DNA of 64,000 nucleotides from Asticcacaulis sp. SL142 (GCF_026625745.1 NZ_CP113061.1:3379001-3443000), one strand, 5' to 3'; positions 34,719 through 44,570 are shown, counted from the first letter of the stretch. Translations and numbers: made by a program. Notes: generated by a model not told the origin, from the letters alone.

Positions 34719-36206
34719 ATGGCTAAGACGATACTGATCTGCGATGACGATCCGACGCAGCGTCGCCTGATTCAGGCCGTTCTGGAACGCGAAGGGTTTG
34801 GGGTGGTGCATGCCGAAAACGGCGCGCAGGCCTATGATCGCCTCTCGGGCGGGCAGACCATTGATGCGGTCATTCTGGATCTGGTCATGCCGGGACAATC
34901 GGGCATCGACACCTTAAAAGACATTCGCGCGGCCGGTATCAAAACGCCGGTGGTGGTGCTGACCGCCTCGGGCGGGATCGACACGGTCGTTAAGGCCATG
35001 CAGGCCGGGGCGCAGGATTTTTTCATTAAGCCCGCGTCGCCGGAACGCATCGTCGTCAGCGTCCGTAACGCGCTGCAAATGGGCGATATGGTCGCCGAAG
35101 TGCAGCGCCTGAAAAAACACACCACGGGTCGTACGTCGTTTGATGATCTGGTGGGGGCGTCTCAGGCCATGCTGATGGTCCGCCGTCTGGGCGAACGGGC
35201 CGCCAAGTCGAACATTCCGGTGCTGATCCTGGGCGAAAGCGGGGTGGGGAAGGAACTGATCGCGCGCGCCATTCAGGGCTCATCGGAGCGGGCGGGTAAG
35301 CCGTTTGTGGCCGTCAACTGCGGGGCCCTGCCGGAAAATTTGGTGGAATCTATCCTGTTCGGCCACGAAAAAGGCTCGTTCACCGGCGCGTCGGATAAGC
35401 ATCTGGGCAAGTTTCAGGAAGCCAATGGCGGGACTTTGTTCCTTGATGAAATCGGGGAACTACCGCTCGATATGCAGGTCAAACTGCTGCGCGCGCTGCA
35501 GGAAGGCGAGATCGATCCGGTCGGCTCCAAGCGCCCGGTCAAGGTCGATGTCCGCATCATTTCCGCCACCAACCGCAATTTGCAGGATCAGGTCAAGGCC
35601 GGTGCCTTCCGCGAAGACCTGTTTTACCGCCTGAACGTCTTTCCGGTCGATGCGCCGTCTTTGCGCGAACGCCGCGAAGATATTCCGGCGCTGGTGGAAC
35701 ATTTCATCCGCCGCTTCAATATCGAAGAGGGCAAACGCGTCACGGGTGTGTCGCCCGAAGCCCTGCACATGCTGACCCAGTATGATTGGCCCGGCAATGT
35801 CCGTCAGTTGGAAAACACCATCTACCGCGCCATAGTGCTGTCGGATACGCCGCATCTGCAAGCGTTCGATTTCCCGGCCATCAGTGGCCAGAGCGCGCCC
35901 ATGCCGGCCCCGGCCAGCTACGCTACGGCGTCTGAGGCGGCACCTACACCGACCTTACCGCAGGTGATTGTTGAGCATCAGGCGGCCTTTAATGAACTGC
36001 ATCAGGACGCGCCGGTGCGTATTCTGGACGATAAGGGCCATCTGCGTAAGCTTGAGGAAATCGAGCGCGATCTGATCGAACATGCCATCGGCGTCTATGC
36101 CGGTCATATGTCCGAAGTCGCCCGCCGCTTAGGCATTGGCCGTTCAACGCTGTATCGCAAGGTGCGCGACTGCGGCCTTGAGGGCATGGTTAAGGACGCG
36201 AGCTAG
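34719..36206 (+). CDS. tacA: sigma-54-dependent response regulator, TacA-like
   Basis: 495 residues from ATG 34719 ([14 protein letters not shown]). Receiver domain with Asp54 in [12 protein letters not shown]+ domain with Walker A GESGVGKE, the sigma-54 contact loop GSFTGA, Walker [12 protein letters not shown], and a C-terminal Fis-type helix-turn-helix ([21 protein letters not shown]). In Caulobacter TacA, phosphorylated on Asp54 by the ShkA-ShpA relay, activates stalk genes such as staR. Length and Asp position fit TacA, but NtrC-like paralogues exist, so the symbol is a best guess. A TTAACC half-site lies near 34612. Confidence 0.8.
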   Translation: MAKTILICDDDPTQRRLIQAVLEREGFGVVHAENGAQAYDRLSGGQTIDAVILDLVMPGQSGIDTLKDIRAAGIKTPVVVLTASGGIDTVVKAMQAGAQDFFIKPASPERIVVSVRNALQMGDMVAEVQRLKKHTTGRTSFDDLVGASQAMLMVRRLGERAAKSNIPVLILGESGVGKELIARAIQGSSERAGKPFVAVNCGALPENLVESILFGHEKGSFTGASDKHLGKFQEANGGTLFLDEIGELPLDMQVKLLRALQEGEIDPVGSKRPVKVDVRIISATNRNLQDQVKAGAFREDLFYRLNVFPVDAPSLRERREDIPALVEHFIRRFNIEEGKRVTGVSPEALHMLTQYDWPGNVRQLENTIYRAIVLSDTPHLQAFDFPAISGQSAPMPAPASYATASEAAPTPTLPQVIVEHQAAFNELHQDAPVRILDDKGHLRKLEEIERDLIEHAIGVYAGHMSEVARRLGIGRSTLYRKVRDCGLEGMVKDAS

Positions 36207-36507
36207 GCTCGTAAGAAAGTCCCTATCCCTTGATGCGTTGCTCGTACGCTTCGCTGTTTGAGGGCGAGCTAAGTGTTCTTTTCATGTTGGCAAGTGCATA
36301 TAGCTGCCATGAACAGAAAGTAGCCTTATTTTTTACACTGTGTATTGAATTTTCAGGGCGTTTTTGAGTTTGCTCCCACGATAATCTATGGGCTTCTGTA
36401 TTTAAATGCGGCCTTACAAGGCTCTTTTTTGCGGCGATCACGGAGAATTTACTTAACGAAAAATCCCAGGTTGTGTATTGGCGATTATACAATCTGGAGA
36501 TGTTTTC

Positions 36508-36756
36508 ATGGTAGAGAAAGCTACTGAAATGGAAATGGGGGCGGGATCATTCTCGGTTATCACTGTGATTGATCACGTAAGACGCAATGGAGCGGGAACA
36601 GATGTGAGTGACAGATTGTTCGTCGTAGCAAATGTTCTGGAAACCCATAATATTCAAAAAGCCAAAAGAGTTGCAGAATGGATAAATCAAAAGGGAAATG
36701 ATTTACAGTCTAACTTTTACGTGGCTGTTTTTGATAAATTAGGGAATATTGTTTAG
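36508..36756 (+). CDS. small orphan protein in an AT-rich patch
   Basis: 82 residues from ATG 36508 with GGAG eight to ten bases upstream. No signal or membrane segment. Alternating hydrophobic pattern SFSVITVIDHV, LFVVANVLET and FYVAVFDKLGNI suggests a small alpha/beta fold. No family recognised. The gene and its flanks (36207-36838) are far more AT-rich than the rest of the window, which suggests foreign origin. The 36207-36507 stretch before it holds no gene I trust. Confidence 0.5.
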   Translation: MVEKATEMEMGAGSFSVITVIDHVRRNGAGTDVSDRLFVVANVLETHNIQKAKRVAEWINQKGNDLQSNFYVAVFDKLGNIV

Positions 36757-36838
36757 AGAAATTTTACTTTAAAAGTTTCGAATATTACTCATATTGCTTC
36801 TTTTATAAATAAAAAAACTAAACAATTTAATTTATATT

Positions 36839-37426
36839 TTATTTGTTTGCCGCAAACGCTTTCCCAAGCTCATCTGCGACGGGGCGATCCGCATCGGGCT
36901 TAATGAAGCTCAAGGTCGCGCGACCGACATGGATGCCGAATTTAGAGACATCGGCGCGGTTGATGGCCACGCCATCGGCCACCAGATGCGACCAGTCATC
37001 GAACCTCAGTTTGATCGTCTTGCCCTTATAGGGCACGTTCAGGTCATACTGGATGCGGATAGCATTGCCGCGATTGGTGATCTTGGCCACCCCTTCGACA
37101 TCGCCGGCACGGCCTTCATAAAGCCCGTCGCTGAGTTTAGTAAATGTCCATGTGCGGCGCTGACGCTCACCGTCGCTCCATAGAAACTGCTCATCCAGCG
37201 TCAAGCCGCTGTTGGTCTTGGTGCCGTAGGTCACGACCGTAAAAGTGCGCATGACCTTGGATGAGCGATCCTCAAACGTCCCGTAGGCCAGGGTCTTGCC
37301 CGCGAAATAGTCTTCCAGAATAAACTTCGGTTCGGCTTGCGAATTGGTGGCCATATCCAGTGACGCGCAGGCCGATAAGGCCAGCGTGCTGACGGCGGCG
37401 ATGAGGGCGGCAGGGCGAATGAACAT
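36839..37426 (-). CDS. DUF3833 family lipoprotein
   Basis: 195 residues with signal and lipobox STLALSACAS. DUF3833 features: FILEDYFAGKTLAYGTFEDRSSKVMRTF in outline, LDEQFLWSDGERQRRTW and IQYDLNVPYKGKTIKL. The family is predicted to be a periplasmic lipoprotein of unknown role. GGAG lies nine bases before the start. It is separated from lepA by a repeat element and stands upstream of the AT-rich patch on its 3' side. Confidence 0.8.
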   Translation of the reverse strand: MFIRPAALIAAVSTLALSACASLDMATNSQAEPKFILEDYFAGKTLAYGTFEDRSSKVMRTFTVVTYGTKTNSGLTLDEQFLWSDGERQRRTWTFTKLSDGLYEGRAGDVEGVAKITNRGNAIRIQYDLNVPYKGKTIKLRFDDWSHLVADGVAINRADVSKFGIHVGRATLSFIKPDADRPVADELGKAFAANK

Positions 37427-37483
37427 GGCATGGGCTCCGGTTGTGAAAACTTACGCTTTCTACGAACGGCGGCCGGTTTTGGA

Positions 37484-37605
37484 CTGCCTCCTCCTCCCTA
37501 CGAAGTGGGGAGGTGCCGAGCTTGTCGAGGCGGAGGGGTATCTATCCCCTTTGTACCCCTCCACCGCTTCGCGGTTCCCCTCCCCATGAAATGGGGAGGA
37601 GGGGG
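37484..37605. repeat. intergenic palindromic repeat, locus 11
   Basis: Full two-module copy: CTCCTCCCTACGAAG/TGGGGAGGTG, small CGAGCTTGTCGAGG-like stem, CGGAGGGGTA, then TACCCCTCCACCGC, small GCTTCGCGG stem and CCCCTCCCCATG/ATGGGGAGGAG. The last bases run up to the lepA stop codon at 37606. Confidence 0.8.
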
Positions 37606-39411
37606 TCAATCATTATCCATCTTGAGCGCGGCAATAAAGGCTTCCTGCGGGATTTCGACCTTGCCGAATTGCCGCATCTTCTTCTTGCCTTCCTTCTGCT
37701 TTTCCAGAAGCTTTTTCTTACGGGTCGCATCACCACCATAACACTTGGCGGTCACGTCCTTGCGCAGAGCGCGGACGGTTTCGCGGGCGATGATGCGCCC
37801 GCCGATGGCGGCTTGAATCGGAATAACGAACAGGTGCTGCGGGATCAGGTCTTTCATCTTTTCGCACATGCCGCGCCCACGCATTTCAGCGCGGTCTTTG
37901 TGGACCAGCATCGACAGAGCATCGACCGGCTCGGCATTCACCAGGATCGACATTTTGACCAGGTCACCTTCGCGGTATTCCTCGATCGTATAGTCGAACG
38001 ACGCATAGCCCTTGGAGATCGACTTCAGGCGGTCATAGAAATCGAACACGACCTCATTGAGCGGCAGATTATAGACGATCATGGCGCGCGTGCCGACGTA
38101 GGACAGGTCAAGCTGCACCCCGCGGCGATCCTGACACAGCTTGATGACCGCGCCCAGATAATCGTCGGGCGTAAAGATGGTCGCCTTGATCCACGGTTCT
38201 TCGATATGGTCGATCTTGACCACGTCCGGCATGTCGGCGGGGTTATGCAGATCAATGACATCGCCATTGTTCATATAGATCTTATAGACCACCGACGGGG
38301 CGGTGGCGATCAGATCAAGATTGAACTCACGCGACAGACGTTCCTGAATGATTTCAAGGTGCAGCAGGCCTAAGAACCCGCAGCGGAACCCGAACCCAAG
38401 CGCGGCTGAGGTTTCCATCTCATAGGAGAAACTGGCGTCATTCAGGCGCAGGCGGCCCATGGCGGCGCGCAGATCCTCAAAATCGGCCGCATCGACCGGG
38501 AAGATGCCGCAGAACACCACCGGCTGGACTTCCTTAAAGCCAGTCATGGCTTGGGCGGTCGGTTTTTTCTCGTCGGTGATGGTGTCACCCACCGCCGCGT
38601 CAGACACTTCCTTGATCTGGGCGGTAAAGAAGCCGATTTCGCCGGGGCCCAGCGCCTCAACGTCGGTCGCCTTGGGCTGAAATACCCCCAGCTTGTCGAT
38701 CTTATAGGTTGCACCGGCGTTCATCAGCTTGACCTGCTGGCCGGGCTTCATCACGCCGTCAAACACCCGCACCAGAACGATCACGCCCAGATAAGCGTCG
38801 TACCAGGCATCAACCAGCAGCGCCTTAAGCGGGGCGGTCACATCGCCTTTGGGCGGCGGCAGCTTGGCGCAGATGGCCTCCAGCACGTCCTCAATCCCGA
38901 TGCCGGACTTGGCTGAACACAGCACGGCTTCACTGGCGTCGATGCCGATCACGTCTTCGATCTGGGCGCGGATACGCTCAGGCTCAGCCGCCGGCAGATC
39001 GACCTTGTTCAGAACCGGCACGATTTCGTGGTTGTTATCAATCGCCTGATAGACGTTGGCCAGGGTTTGCGCCTCGACGCCCTGTGACGCATCGACCACC
39101 AGGATCGAGCCTTCGCACGCGGCCAGTGAGCGCGACACTTCGTAGGCAAAGTCAACGTGGCCCGGCGTATCCATCAGGTTGAGGATATAGGATTTGCCAT
39201 CCTTGGCCTTATAGTTCAGCCGCACGGTCTGCGCCTTAATGGTGATCCCGCGCTCGCGCTCGATGTCCATATTGTCGAGCACCTGCTCCTTCATTTCCCG
39301 CGCGGTCAGGCCGCCGGTGAACTGGATCAGACGATCAGACAGGGTCGATTTCCCGTGGTCGATGTGGGCCACGATGGAAAAGTTACGGATCAGGGATAAA
39401 TCAGTGCTCAT
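37606..39411 (-). CDS. lepA: translation elongation factor 4 (LepA)
   Basis: 601 residues from ATG 39409-39411 ([23 protein letters not shown]), the standard LepA length. GTPase motifs [17 protein letters not shown] and NKVDLP are present, followed by EF-G-like domains and the special C-terminal domain ending near [25 protein letters not shown] (by its ends), which is diagnostic of LepA. It acts on stalled or back-translocating ribosomes. Upstream lie a short hairpin repeat and the glycine-rich protein gene on the same strand. Confidence 0.96.
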   Translation of the reverse strand: MSTDLSLIRNFSIVAHIDHGKSTLSDRLIQFTGGLTAREMKEQVLDNMDIERERGITIKAQTVRLNYKAKDGKSYILNLMDTPGHVDFAYEVSRSLAACEGSILVVDASQGVEAQTLANVYQAIDNNHEIVPVLNKVDLPAAEPERIRAQIEDVIGIDASEAVLCSAKSGIGIEDVLEAICAKLPPPKGDVTAPLKALLVDAWYDAYLGVIVLVRVFDGVMKPGQQVKLMNAGATYKIDKLGVFQPKATDVEALGPGEIGFFTAQIKEVSDAAVGDTITDEKKPTAQAMTGFKEVQPVVFCGIFPVDAADFEDLRAAMGRLRLNDASFSYEMETSAALGFGFRCGFLGLLHLEIIQERLSREFNLDLIATAPSVVYKIYMNNGDVIDLHNPADMPDVVKIDHIEEPWIKATIFTPDDYLGAVIKLCQDRRGVQLDLSYVGTRAMIVYNLPLNEVVFDFYDRLKSISKGYASFDYTIEEYREGDLVKMSILVNAEPVDALSMLVHKDRAEMRGRGMCEKMKDLIPQHLFVIPIQAAIGGRIIARETVRALRKDVTAKCYGGDATRKKKLLEKQKEGKKKMRQFGKVEIPQEAFIAALKMDND

Positions 39412-39455
39412 ACGCGCCGCGATAGCATGTGGCACAAGCGAAGGGAAGGGGGCAG

Positions 39456-39480
39456 GCAGGGGCACGGCCCCTGCACCCGG
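39456..39480 (+). repeat. short GC hairpin repeat, copy 4
   Basis: GCAGGGGC-ACG-GCCCCTGC followed by ACCCGG. It lies between the lepA start and the stop of the glycine-rich protein gene; unlike copies 1-3 it points towards that stop rather than away. Confidence 0.6.
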
Positions 39481-39495
39481 ATGATAATCGTGGGC

Positions 39496-40269
39496 TTAAT
39501 AGCTCTCCCCGATGATCTGGCCGTAGTTGACGATCTTCACGGCGTGGTCGTTTTTGCGGACGGCATTACCGGCACCGCCGCCGGATCGGCTTAAGGACTG
39601 TCCGGCCATGCCGGCATTGCCGCCGTTACCGCCCGGATTGCCCTTGGAGCCGCCCGCACCGCCCCCGGCTATGGTGCCGATGCGGCCCTTGTTGCCGACA
39701 GCCGTTGTCTGATCATCAGGATTGGACGCTGAACCCGCCTCACCTTCGCGACCGTTTGGGAAACCACCGCCGCCACCTGATCCGCCAACACCGCCGCCAT
39801 TGGCACCGGCACCGCCGCCACCTCCGGCCTTGAGCGAGCCTTTGCCGGTGACAATGATGTGGATTGGCGCGCGCGCAAAGATGGCATCGCCGCCGCGTCC
39901 GCCATCAGAAGCGCCCGGAATGTCGCCGCCATTGCCGCCGTCTCCGCCGCCGCCGTAGACATTGCCGTCAACGATCAGCCACAGTTGGGCGTCTTTTGGC
40001 CATTCGCCGGTGTCGATGCCGTGACCGCCGCCCGATGCGCCCAAGATATTGGTCTTGGCGGGCACCACAAAGGCAAAGCTGGCCGGACTTTGGCCGGTGT
40101 AGCCCGCCTTGTCGGCCAGAGTGCGCAGATTGGTGCGGCGGTTAGATAAGTCCGTGATCTGAATGACCTTGGTGTTGTCATCAGGCATGGCGGGTGCTGT
40201 TTGCCCCCACGCGATGGCGGGCAGGAGCGCTGATGCGGCCCCCGCCATGAAAAACCTGCGCCGGATCAT
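39496..40269 (-). CDS. exported glycine-rich protein
   Basis: 257 residues from ATG 40267-40269, which overlaps the stop of the upstream peptidase gene (ATGA). A twin-arginine-like signal (IRRRFFMAGAASALLPAIAWG) is followed by a normal domain to about residue 95. After that come repeated Gly/Asn/Asp blocks (GGGGDGGNGGDIPG, GAGANGGGVGGSGGG, GGNGGNAGMAGQ) and a short end VKIVNYGQIIGESY. The blocks resemble polyglycine-sandwich tips of phage adhesins, an inference only. It may be an adhesive or structural partner of the peptidase encoded with it. Confidence 0.72.
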   Translation of the reverse strand: MIRRRFFMAGAASALLPAIAWGQTAPAMPDDNTKVIQITDLSNRRTNLRTLADKAGYTGQSPASFAFVVPAKTNILGASGGGHGIDTGEWPKDAQLWLIVDGNVYGGGGDGGNGGDIPGASDGGRGGDAIFARAPIHIIVTGKGSLKAGGGGGAGANGGGVGGSGGGGGFPNGREGEAGSASNPDDQTTAVGNKGRIGTIAGGGAGGSKGNPGGNGGNAGMAGQSLSRSGGGAGNAVRKNDHAVKIVNYGQIIGESY

Positions 40270-42158
40270 GGTCGCCACACATAGTTAGGTTTCGCGGTGA
40301 CACCGGCAGGTATAGCCGTAAGCTCCAACCCCTGTTTAGGGTCGGTCTGAGAATTTTGATCAACCATGCCGGTATAAACCCCTTTCGACAGTTTCGGCCC
40401 GCCGCGGACCTCGGCATCGCCGTAAATCTGCGCGGTGCCGGATAGCTCCGTCCCCGGTTCAAACTCACCAATGCCCATGAAGGTGGTCTTGACCACCGCA
40501 TTGTCTTTGACGACGACGCTCTTGGAAATAACGCTCATGCCGCCGATAACCGCATTGCCGGAGATGTCGCCGCCGGTGACGATGGCATGGTCTTCGATGC
40601 GGGCATTGCCGGATACCTTGCCGCCCAGCACGCGGGCATAGGGCCCAACATAGGCGCTTGAGGCGACATTGGCGGCACTTGCCACCCAGCCGCCGCCATT
40701 GGCATGACGGTGACCGCTGGCGGTCGGGGTGGGGGCACCCGCCTGAAAGCCTTCGGGTTTGGCGCCGTCCAACTGCACCATCCACGGGTAGCGGTAGAGC
40801 GAGTAGTAGGCCTGATCCCACGCGATTTTCTGGTGCACCTTGGGCGTGCCGACCACGACCATATAGAGCGCCTTATCATCGGCCTTGACGGGGAAGACCA
40901 TATCGCCGTCCGCGCCATCGACGGCAGGGCTGATGCGTGATTTGCCGTCCGCACCAATCGCCACCACGCCCCAACGCCAGTCGGAATTGGCATACGCGAC
41001 CGTGGCCGGTTCATTATTCAGGCCGGGCAGGGGTGAGGACGTCTTATCCTGCACCACGCCTCGGAAGGTGACGGTGACGCGGGTCGCCCCGGCATCGGGA
41101 TAAAGCCTGACCAGATTATAGCCCCAGCGCTGCGGCGCCCATAATTCTGGTACTGAGAAGCGGCCCTTGGCCAGATCGATCGGATCAAGCTGGGTGACCC
41201 TCAGCGCACGTTGACCGTCACGGCTATCGTAGGAGCCATAGGAGTTTCGGTAAACCGCGCCCTGATCGCTGCCATCGGGATTGATATAGTCCCAGTTGAC
41301 ATTGCTCAGCGCCCAGTTGCCAAAGACGGTGTTCAACTCATCAATCGTCCATTTTTGATTACGCATCAGGATCGCAAAAACGTCTTCCTCAAGGTAACCC
41401 GGCTGGCCCGTATCAATAGCACCGGTCCAGATATTATTGACGGCCTCATAGCCATGTTCGTTTTTCAGGTACTCCAGGAACTGCCAGTTGCAGTACCGGT
41501 CACGGGTCGAGCCGTAATAGAGATGCGGGAAGTTGACCAGCATTTCCGAGCAATGGACGTTGGAACGAAACTCCGGCAGTTGATGGGTGATCCAGTTGGC
41601 GTGGCTTTCCCACAACCACCCAACATAGGGCGAATCGCGCAGGCCCCGCGTCGAGCCTTGCAGGCCGTGGGCAAATTCGTGGGCAAGACCCCAGTTGTCT
41701 TTCAGTGACAACGGATGAATCCACATGCCCATGTCGCGGTCGCCGGTCGGGCCGCCCGATAGCGCAAACGACGGATCCAGGTTGATATTGGCCTTGCCTT
41801 TGGTGGCGGTGTCGCAATAGGGCGTCGGAAATTTGATCGGGCCCATATAGGCGGTCCAGATTTGCTCCAGCTTTTGACCGGCGGCCACCGCATCATTCAT
41901 ATTGACCGCATCGCCCTTCCAGCGGAAGGCATAGTGCGCGGTCTCGTATCTGACGGCAGCTTCTTCAGGGGTGCCGGAGACAACCTTATAGTCGCCCGAA
42001 ACGCAGCCGCTGGCATCAACCGGCGGGGTAGTGGGTGGAGTTGCAGGCGGGGTTTGGGCCGAGGCTGATCCGCCCCCGCCGCCACAGGCCGACAGGGTAA
42101 GAGACAGTGACAGACAAAGCGCAATCGCTGAGGCGCTGTGGTGCAGGGCGCGGATCAT
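40266..42158 (-). CDS. DUF6055-like metallopeptidase lipoprotein with beta-helix tail
   Basis: 630 residues. Signal and lipobox LTLSACGG put a lipid on Cys25; a Pro/Thr linker follows. The DUF6055-like domain (about 60-330) has HEFAH at 160-164 and a likely third zinc ligand Glu184 in WLWESHANW, so a zinc peptidase is probable. A beta-sandwich region lies in the middle. Residues about 505-600 show short repeats (GNARIEDHAIVTGGDISGNAVIGG, by outline) of a left-handed beta-helix. It follows GH127 by 22 bases and overlaps the glycine-rich gene, so all three form one operon. Confidence 0.75.
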   Translation of the reverse strand: MIRALHHSASAIALCLSLSLTLSACGGGGGSASAQTPPATPPTTPPVDASGCVSGDYKVVSGTPEEAAVRYETAHYAFRWKGDAVNMNDAVAAGQKLEQIWTAYMGPIKFPTPYCDTATKGKANINLDPSFALSGGPTGDRDMGMWIHPLSLKDNWGLAHEFAHGLQGSTRGLRDSPYVGWLWESHANWITHQLPEFRSNVHCSEMLVNFPHLYYGSTRDRYCNWQFLEYLKNEHGYEAVNNIWTGAIDTGQPGYLEEDVFAILMRNQKWTIDELNTVFGNWALSNVNWDYINPDGSDQGAVYRNSYGSYDSRDGQRALRVTQLDPIDLAKGRFSVPELWAPQRWGYNLVRLYPDAGATRVTVTFRGVVQDKTSSPLPGLNNEPATVAYANSDWRWGVVAIGADGKSRISPAVDGADGDMVFPVKADDKALYMVVVGTPKVHQKIAWDQAYYSLYRYPWMVQLDGAKPEGFQAGAPTPTASGHRHANGGGWVASAANVASSAYVGPYARVLGGKVSGNARIEDHAIVTGGDISGNAVIGGMSVISKSVVVKDNAVVKTTFMGIGEFEPGTELSGTAQIYGDAEVRGGPKLSKGVYTGMVDQNSQTDPKQGLELTAIPAGVTAKPNYVWRP

Positions 42159-42180
42159 GTTCGGAGTCCTGATGGATTAA

Positions 42181-44547
42181 TTATTTCGCTGTAAACAAAA
42201 GCATACCAAATACCATGCCGGTCGATCGCCCGCCGGACGGTTGCAGGCGGATCAGTACCTGCGACTTGCCCTTGGTGAAATGCTCCGGCACGGGATACTG
42301 CTCATCGAAGAACTCACCGGGTTTCGGGGCCGTCGCGTGAGTGACGGTGGTCAGCTTTTCACCGTCGATCAGGATGTCGTACTGGCGGCGGTCATCGCCC
42401 CAGTAGCTGGCCTGAAGGATCAGCGGCGCATCGGGGCGCACCTTCATGGTGAACTGTATGAAGCCGCCTTGACGGGCATCGCGGCCATAGCGACCACGAT
42501 AGCTGCCCGGCCAGGACACTTCGGATTCGAGATTATGGTCACGTTCGGGCTGCATTTCACCGAGGTGCATGACATCGACCGAGCGGGCCGCGAGGTCTTT
42601 CAGGCGGGCTTGCTCGGCCAGAAACGCGGCTTCTTCGATTTTCCATTGGGCTTCGTCGAAGTTCTTGAAATAGACAGCGCTGCGGCGCTCATACTGGCTG
42701 TAGAACGGCACGAGGGTAAGCTCGCCCGAACGACCGGAGCCTTGAGTACGGAAGTGGGCTTTTTCAATCGCCACCGGCTTGATGGTCGCGATCAGGTCGT
42801 TGGCCACCAATGCCGGTTCGGTGCCCTTGAACTCGGTTTCCACCGGCCCCAGATCACCGGCCAGAACCAGCGGGCCGTACAGGATGGCGCCGACCTTGGC
42901 GTCGTCGGTGGTGGCCTCGAACCGCAGATCAAGCGGCAGGGTGAGGGTGGCCGAATCGCCCGCCGCCCAGACGCGGTCGATGACCAGATAGCCGCCCTCG
43001 CGGGTGGCCTTGGCGGGCTTGCCATTAACAGATACGTCAGCCGACTTGGCCCAACCCGGCACGCGCAGGGCCAGCTTGAACCGCGTCGGTCGGCGGATCG
43101 AGGTCACGGTTAGTTTTGACGCACCGTCATAAGGATAGCGGGTATCGAGCGTTATCTGCGCGTTCTTCGCGGCCCATTTGGCGGTCGCTGGGATGTAGAG
43201 GTTGACGAACAGGGCGTCTCCACCTTCCCAGAAAATCGACTCGCCGTGTTTGGCGTGGCTTTCCATGCCGCTGCCGTGGCAGCAGGTCCAGTTATCGAAT
43301 GGGCTGGAGAAACCGCGCTCGGCCCCGGTAAACAGCGGCATCATATAGCTGAACATGCCGGTTTTTGGGTTCTGCTGGGCCAGGACGTGGTTTAAATGGG
43401 CGCGCTCGAAATAGTCGAAATAGCTTGAATCCGTGTTCCAGCTATAGAGGCTGCGCGTCAGCTTGAGCATATTATAGGTGTTACAATGCTCGCACGTCGC
43501 TTCGGTAATGTGCTTTGAGATGGTGTCGGGCGCGAAGAAATACTCGCGGTCGGCATTGCCGCCGATGACATAGGAATGGTGCTTGGTGACGCGCTCCCAA
43601 AAGAACGAGGTCGCCTTATGGTGCTCAGGCTTGCCGGTGATTTCATAGAGCGTGGCTTCGGCCAGCAGCTTCGGCACCTGAGTATTGGCGTGGTTGCCGC
43701 CGAGCTTATCCTCACCGGCCATCAGCGGGTCGATGATGCGCTTATGGTGCATACGGTTGGCCAGAGCCAGCCAGCGCGGGTTATTGGTGCGGCGGTGAAG
43801 CTCGGCAAAGCTGTCGTTCAGCCCGCCAAATTCGCAGTCGAGCACCTTTTGCACCTGCTCATCGTTCAGGGCAGCAAAGACCTTATCGATATAGACGCCC
43901 AGCTTTTCGCCGACATAGAGGCCCTTATTGATGCCGCAAAAGGTCTGCGCATCGAACAGGCCGCCGTACAGCTTATGCCAGTTATAGAGCGGCACCCAGC
44001 AGCCGTTGAGGTCAAATCCGGCTGAGCGGATATCACCGGCCATAATTTCCGGAAAGATTTCCTTGCCGTCAACGACGCTGCCGTCCTTACGCTTACGGGT
44101 AAAGCCGGCGACATAGCCGTCGCCCTGCATCCCCTGAATCAGCGCCAGTTCATCAATGATGTAGGCCGCGCGGGTCTTAAACTCAGCATTGCCGGTCGAG
44201 GCGTACATCAAGGAGATGGCCGACAGATAATGCCCCAGACTGTGACCGGCGATGGTGTCGCGCTCCCACCCGCCGTAGATTTCGGCTTTCGGTGTCAGGC
44301 CCGCACCCTTGCGATAGTTATGTAGCAGACTGTCGGCATTGACCGTCAGCAGGTACTTTTCATTGACATCGACGGCGGTTTTGAAGTCCGATGCCAAAAG
44401 CCGCACGTCCGACAGCGGCAATGACTTTGCCTTTTGTGGTAGTAATTTCGAAGCGGTCTGCGCCATGGCGGGCAGGGCGGACAGGGCGGTCAAACCGGCG
44501 GCTCCGCACAGCAGGCGGCGGCGGGAGGTGAGGGCAAATGAGGGCAT
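42181..44547 (-). CDS. GH127 beta-L-arabinofuranosidase
   Basis: 788 residues from ATG 44545-44547 behind TTGGAGACC. Twin-arginine signal TSRRRLLCGAAG with cleavage after AMA. The (alpha/alpha)6 barrel keeps the GH127 zinc-cysteine site: Glu353 and Cys355 in EHCNTYNMLKL, nucleophile Cys422 and Cys423 in NWTCCHGSGME, and a probable acid/base Glu335 in DREYF. The C-terminal part is beta-rich. The family releases L-arabinofuranose from plant cell-wall glycans or glycoproteins. First gene of the operon GH127-metallopeptidase-glycine-rich protein; operator-like TTGTATACAA stands at its promoter. Confidence 0.9.
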   Translation of the reverse strand: MPSFALTSRRRLLCGAAGLTALSALPAMAQTASKLLPQKAKSLPLSDVRLLASDFKTAVDVNEKYLLTVNADSLLHNYRKGAGLTPKAEIYGGWERDTIAGHSLGHYLSAISLMYASTGNAEFKTRAAYIIDELALIQGMQGDGYVAGFTRKRKDGSVVDGKEIFPEIMAGDIRSAGFDLNGCWVPLYNWHKLYGGLFDAQTFCGINKGLYVGEKLGVYIDKVFAALNDEQVQKVLDCEFGGLNDSFAELHRRTNNPRWLALANRMHHKRIIDPLMAGEDKLGGNHANTQVPKLLAEATLYEITGKPEHHKATSFFWERVTKHHSYVIGGNADREYFFAPDTISKHITEATCEHCNTYNMLKLTRSLYSWNTDSSYFDYFERAHLNHVLAQQNPKTGMFSYMMPLFTGAERGFSSPFDNWTCCHGSGMESHAKHGESIFWEGGDALFVNLYIPATAKWAAKNAQITLDTRYPYDGASKLTVTSIRRPTRFKLALRVPGWAKSADVSVNGKPAKATREGGYLVIDRVWAAGDSATLTLPLDLRFEATTDDAKVGAILYGPLVLAGDLGPVETEFKGTEPALVANDLIATIKPVAIEKAHFRTQGSGRSGELTLVPFYSQYERRSAVYFKNFDEAQWKIEEAAFLAEQARLKDLAARSVDVMHLGEMQPERDHNLESEVSWPGSYRGRYGRDARQGGFIQFTMKVRPDAPLILQASYWGDDRRQYDILIDGEKLTTVTHATAPKPGEFFDEQYPVPEHFTKGKSQVLIRLQPSGGRSTGMVFGMLLFTAK

Positions 44548-44570
44548 GTGGGTCTCCAATATTGCGTCAA

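Noticed and set aside
36223..36492. An 89-codon minus-strand frame in the AT-rich patch
   Set aside because: It begins with TTG without a ribosome site, overlaps the better-supported plus-strand orphan gene and has no family features; AT-rich DNA does not explain it as coding bias.
39496..40269. Glycine-rich gene as a phage tail-fibre remnant
   Set aside because: It has an export signal and is translationally coupled to the peptidase gene, with no phage genes nearby; only a structural similarity of the glycine blocks is kept.
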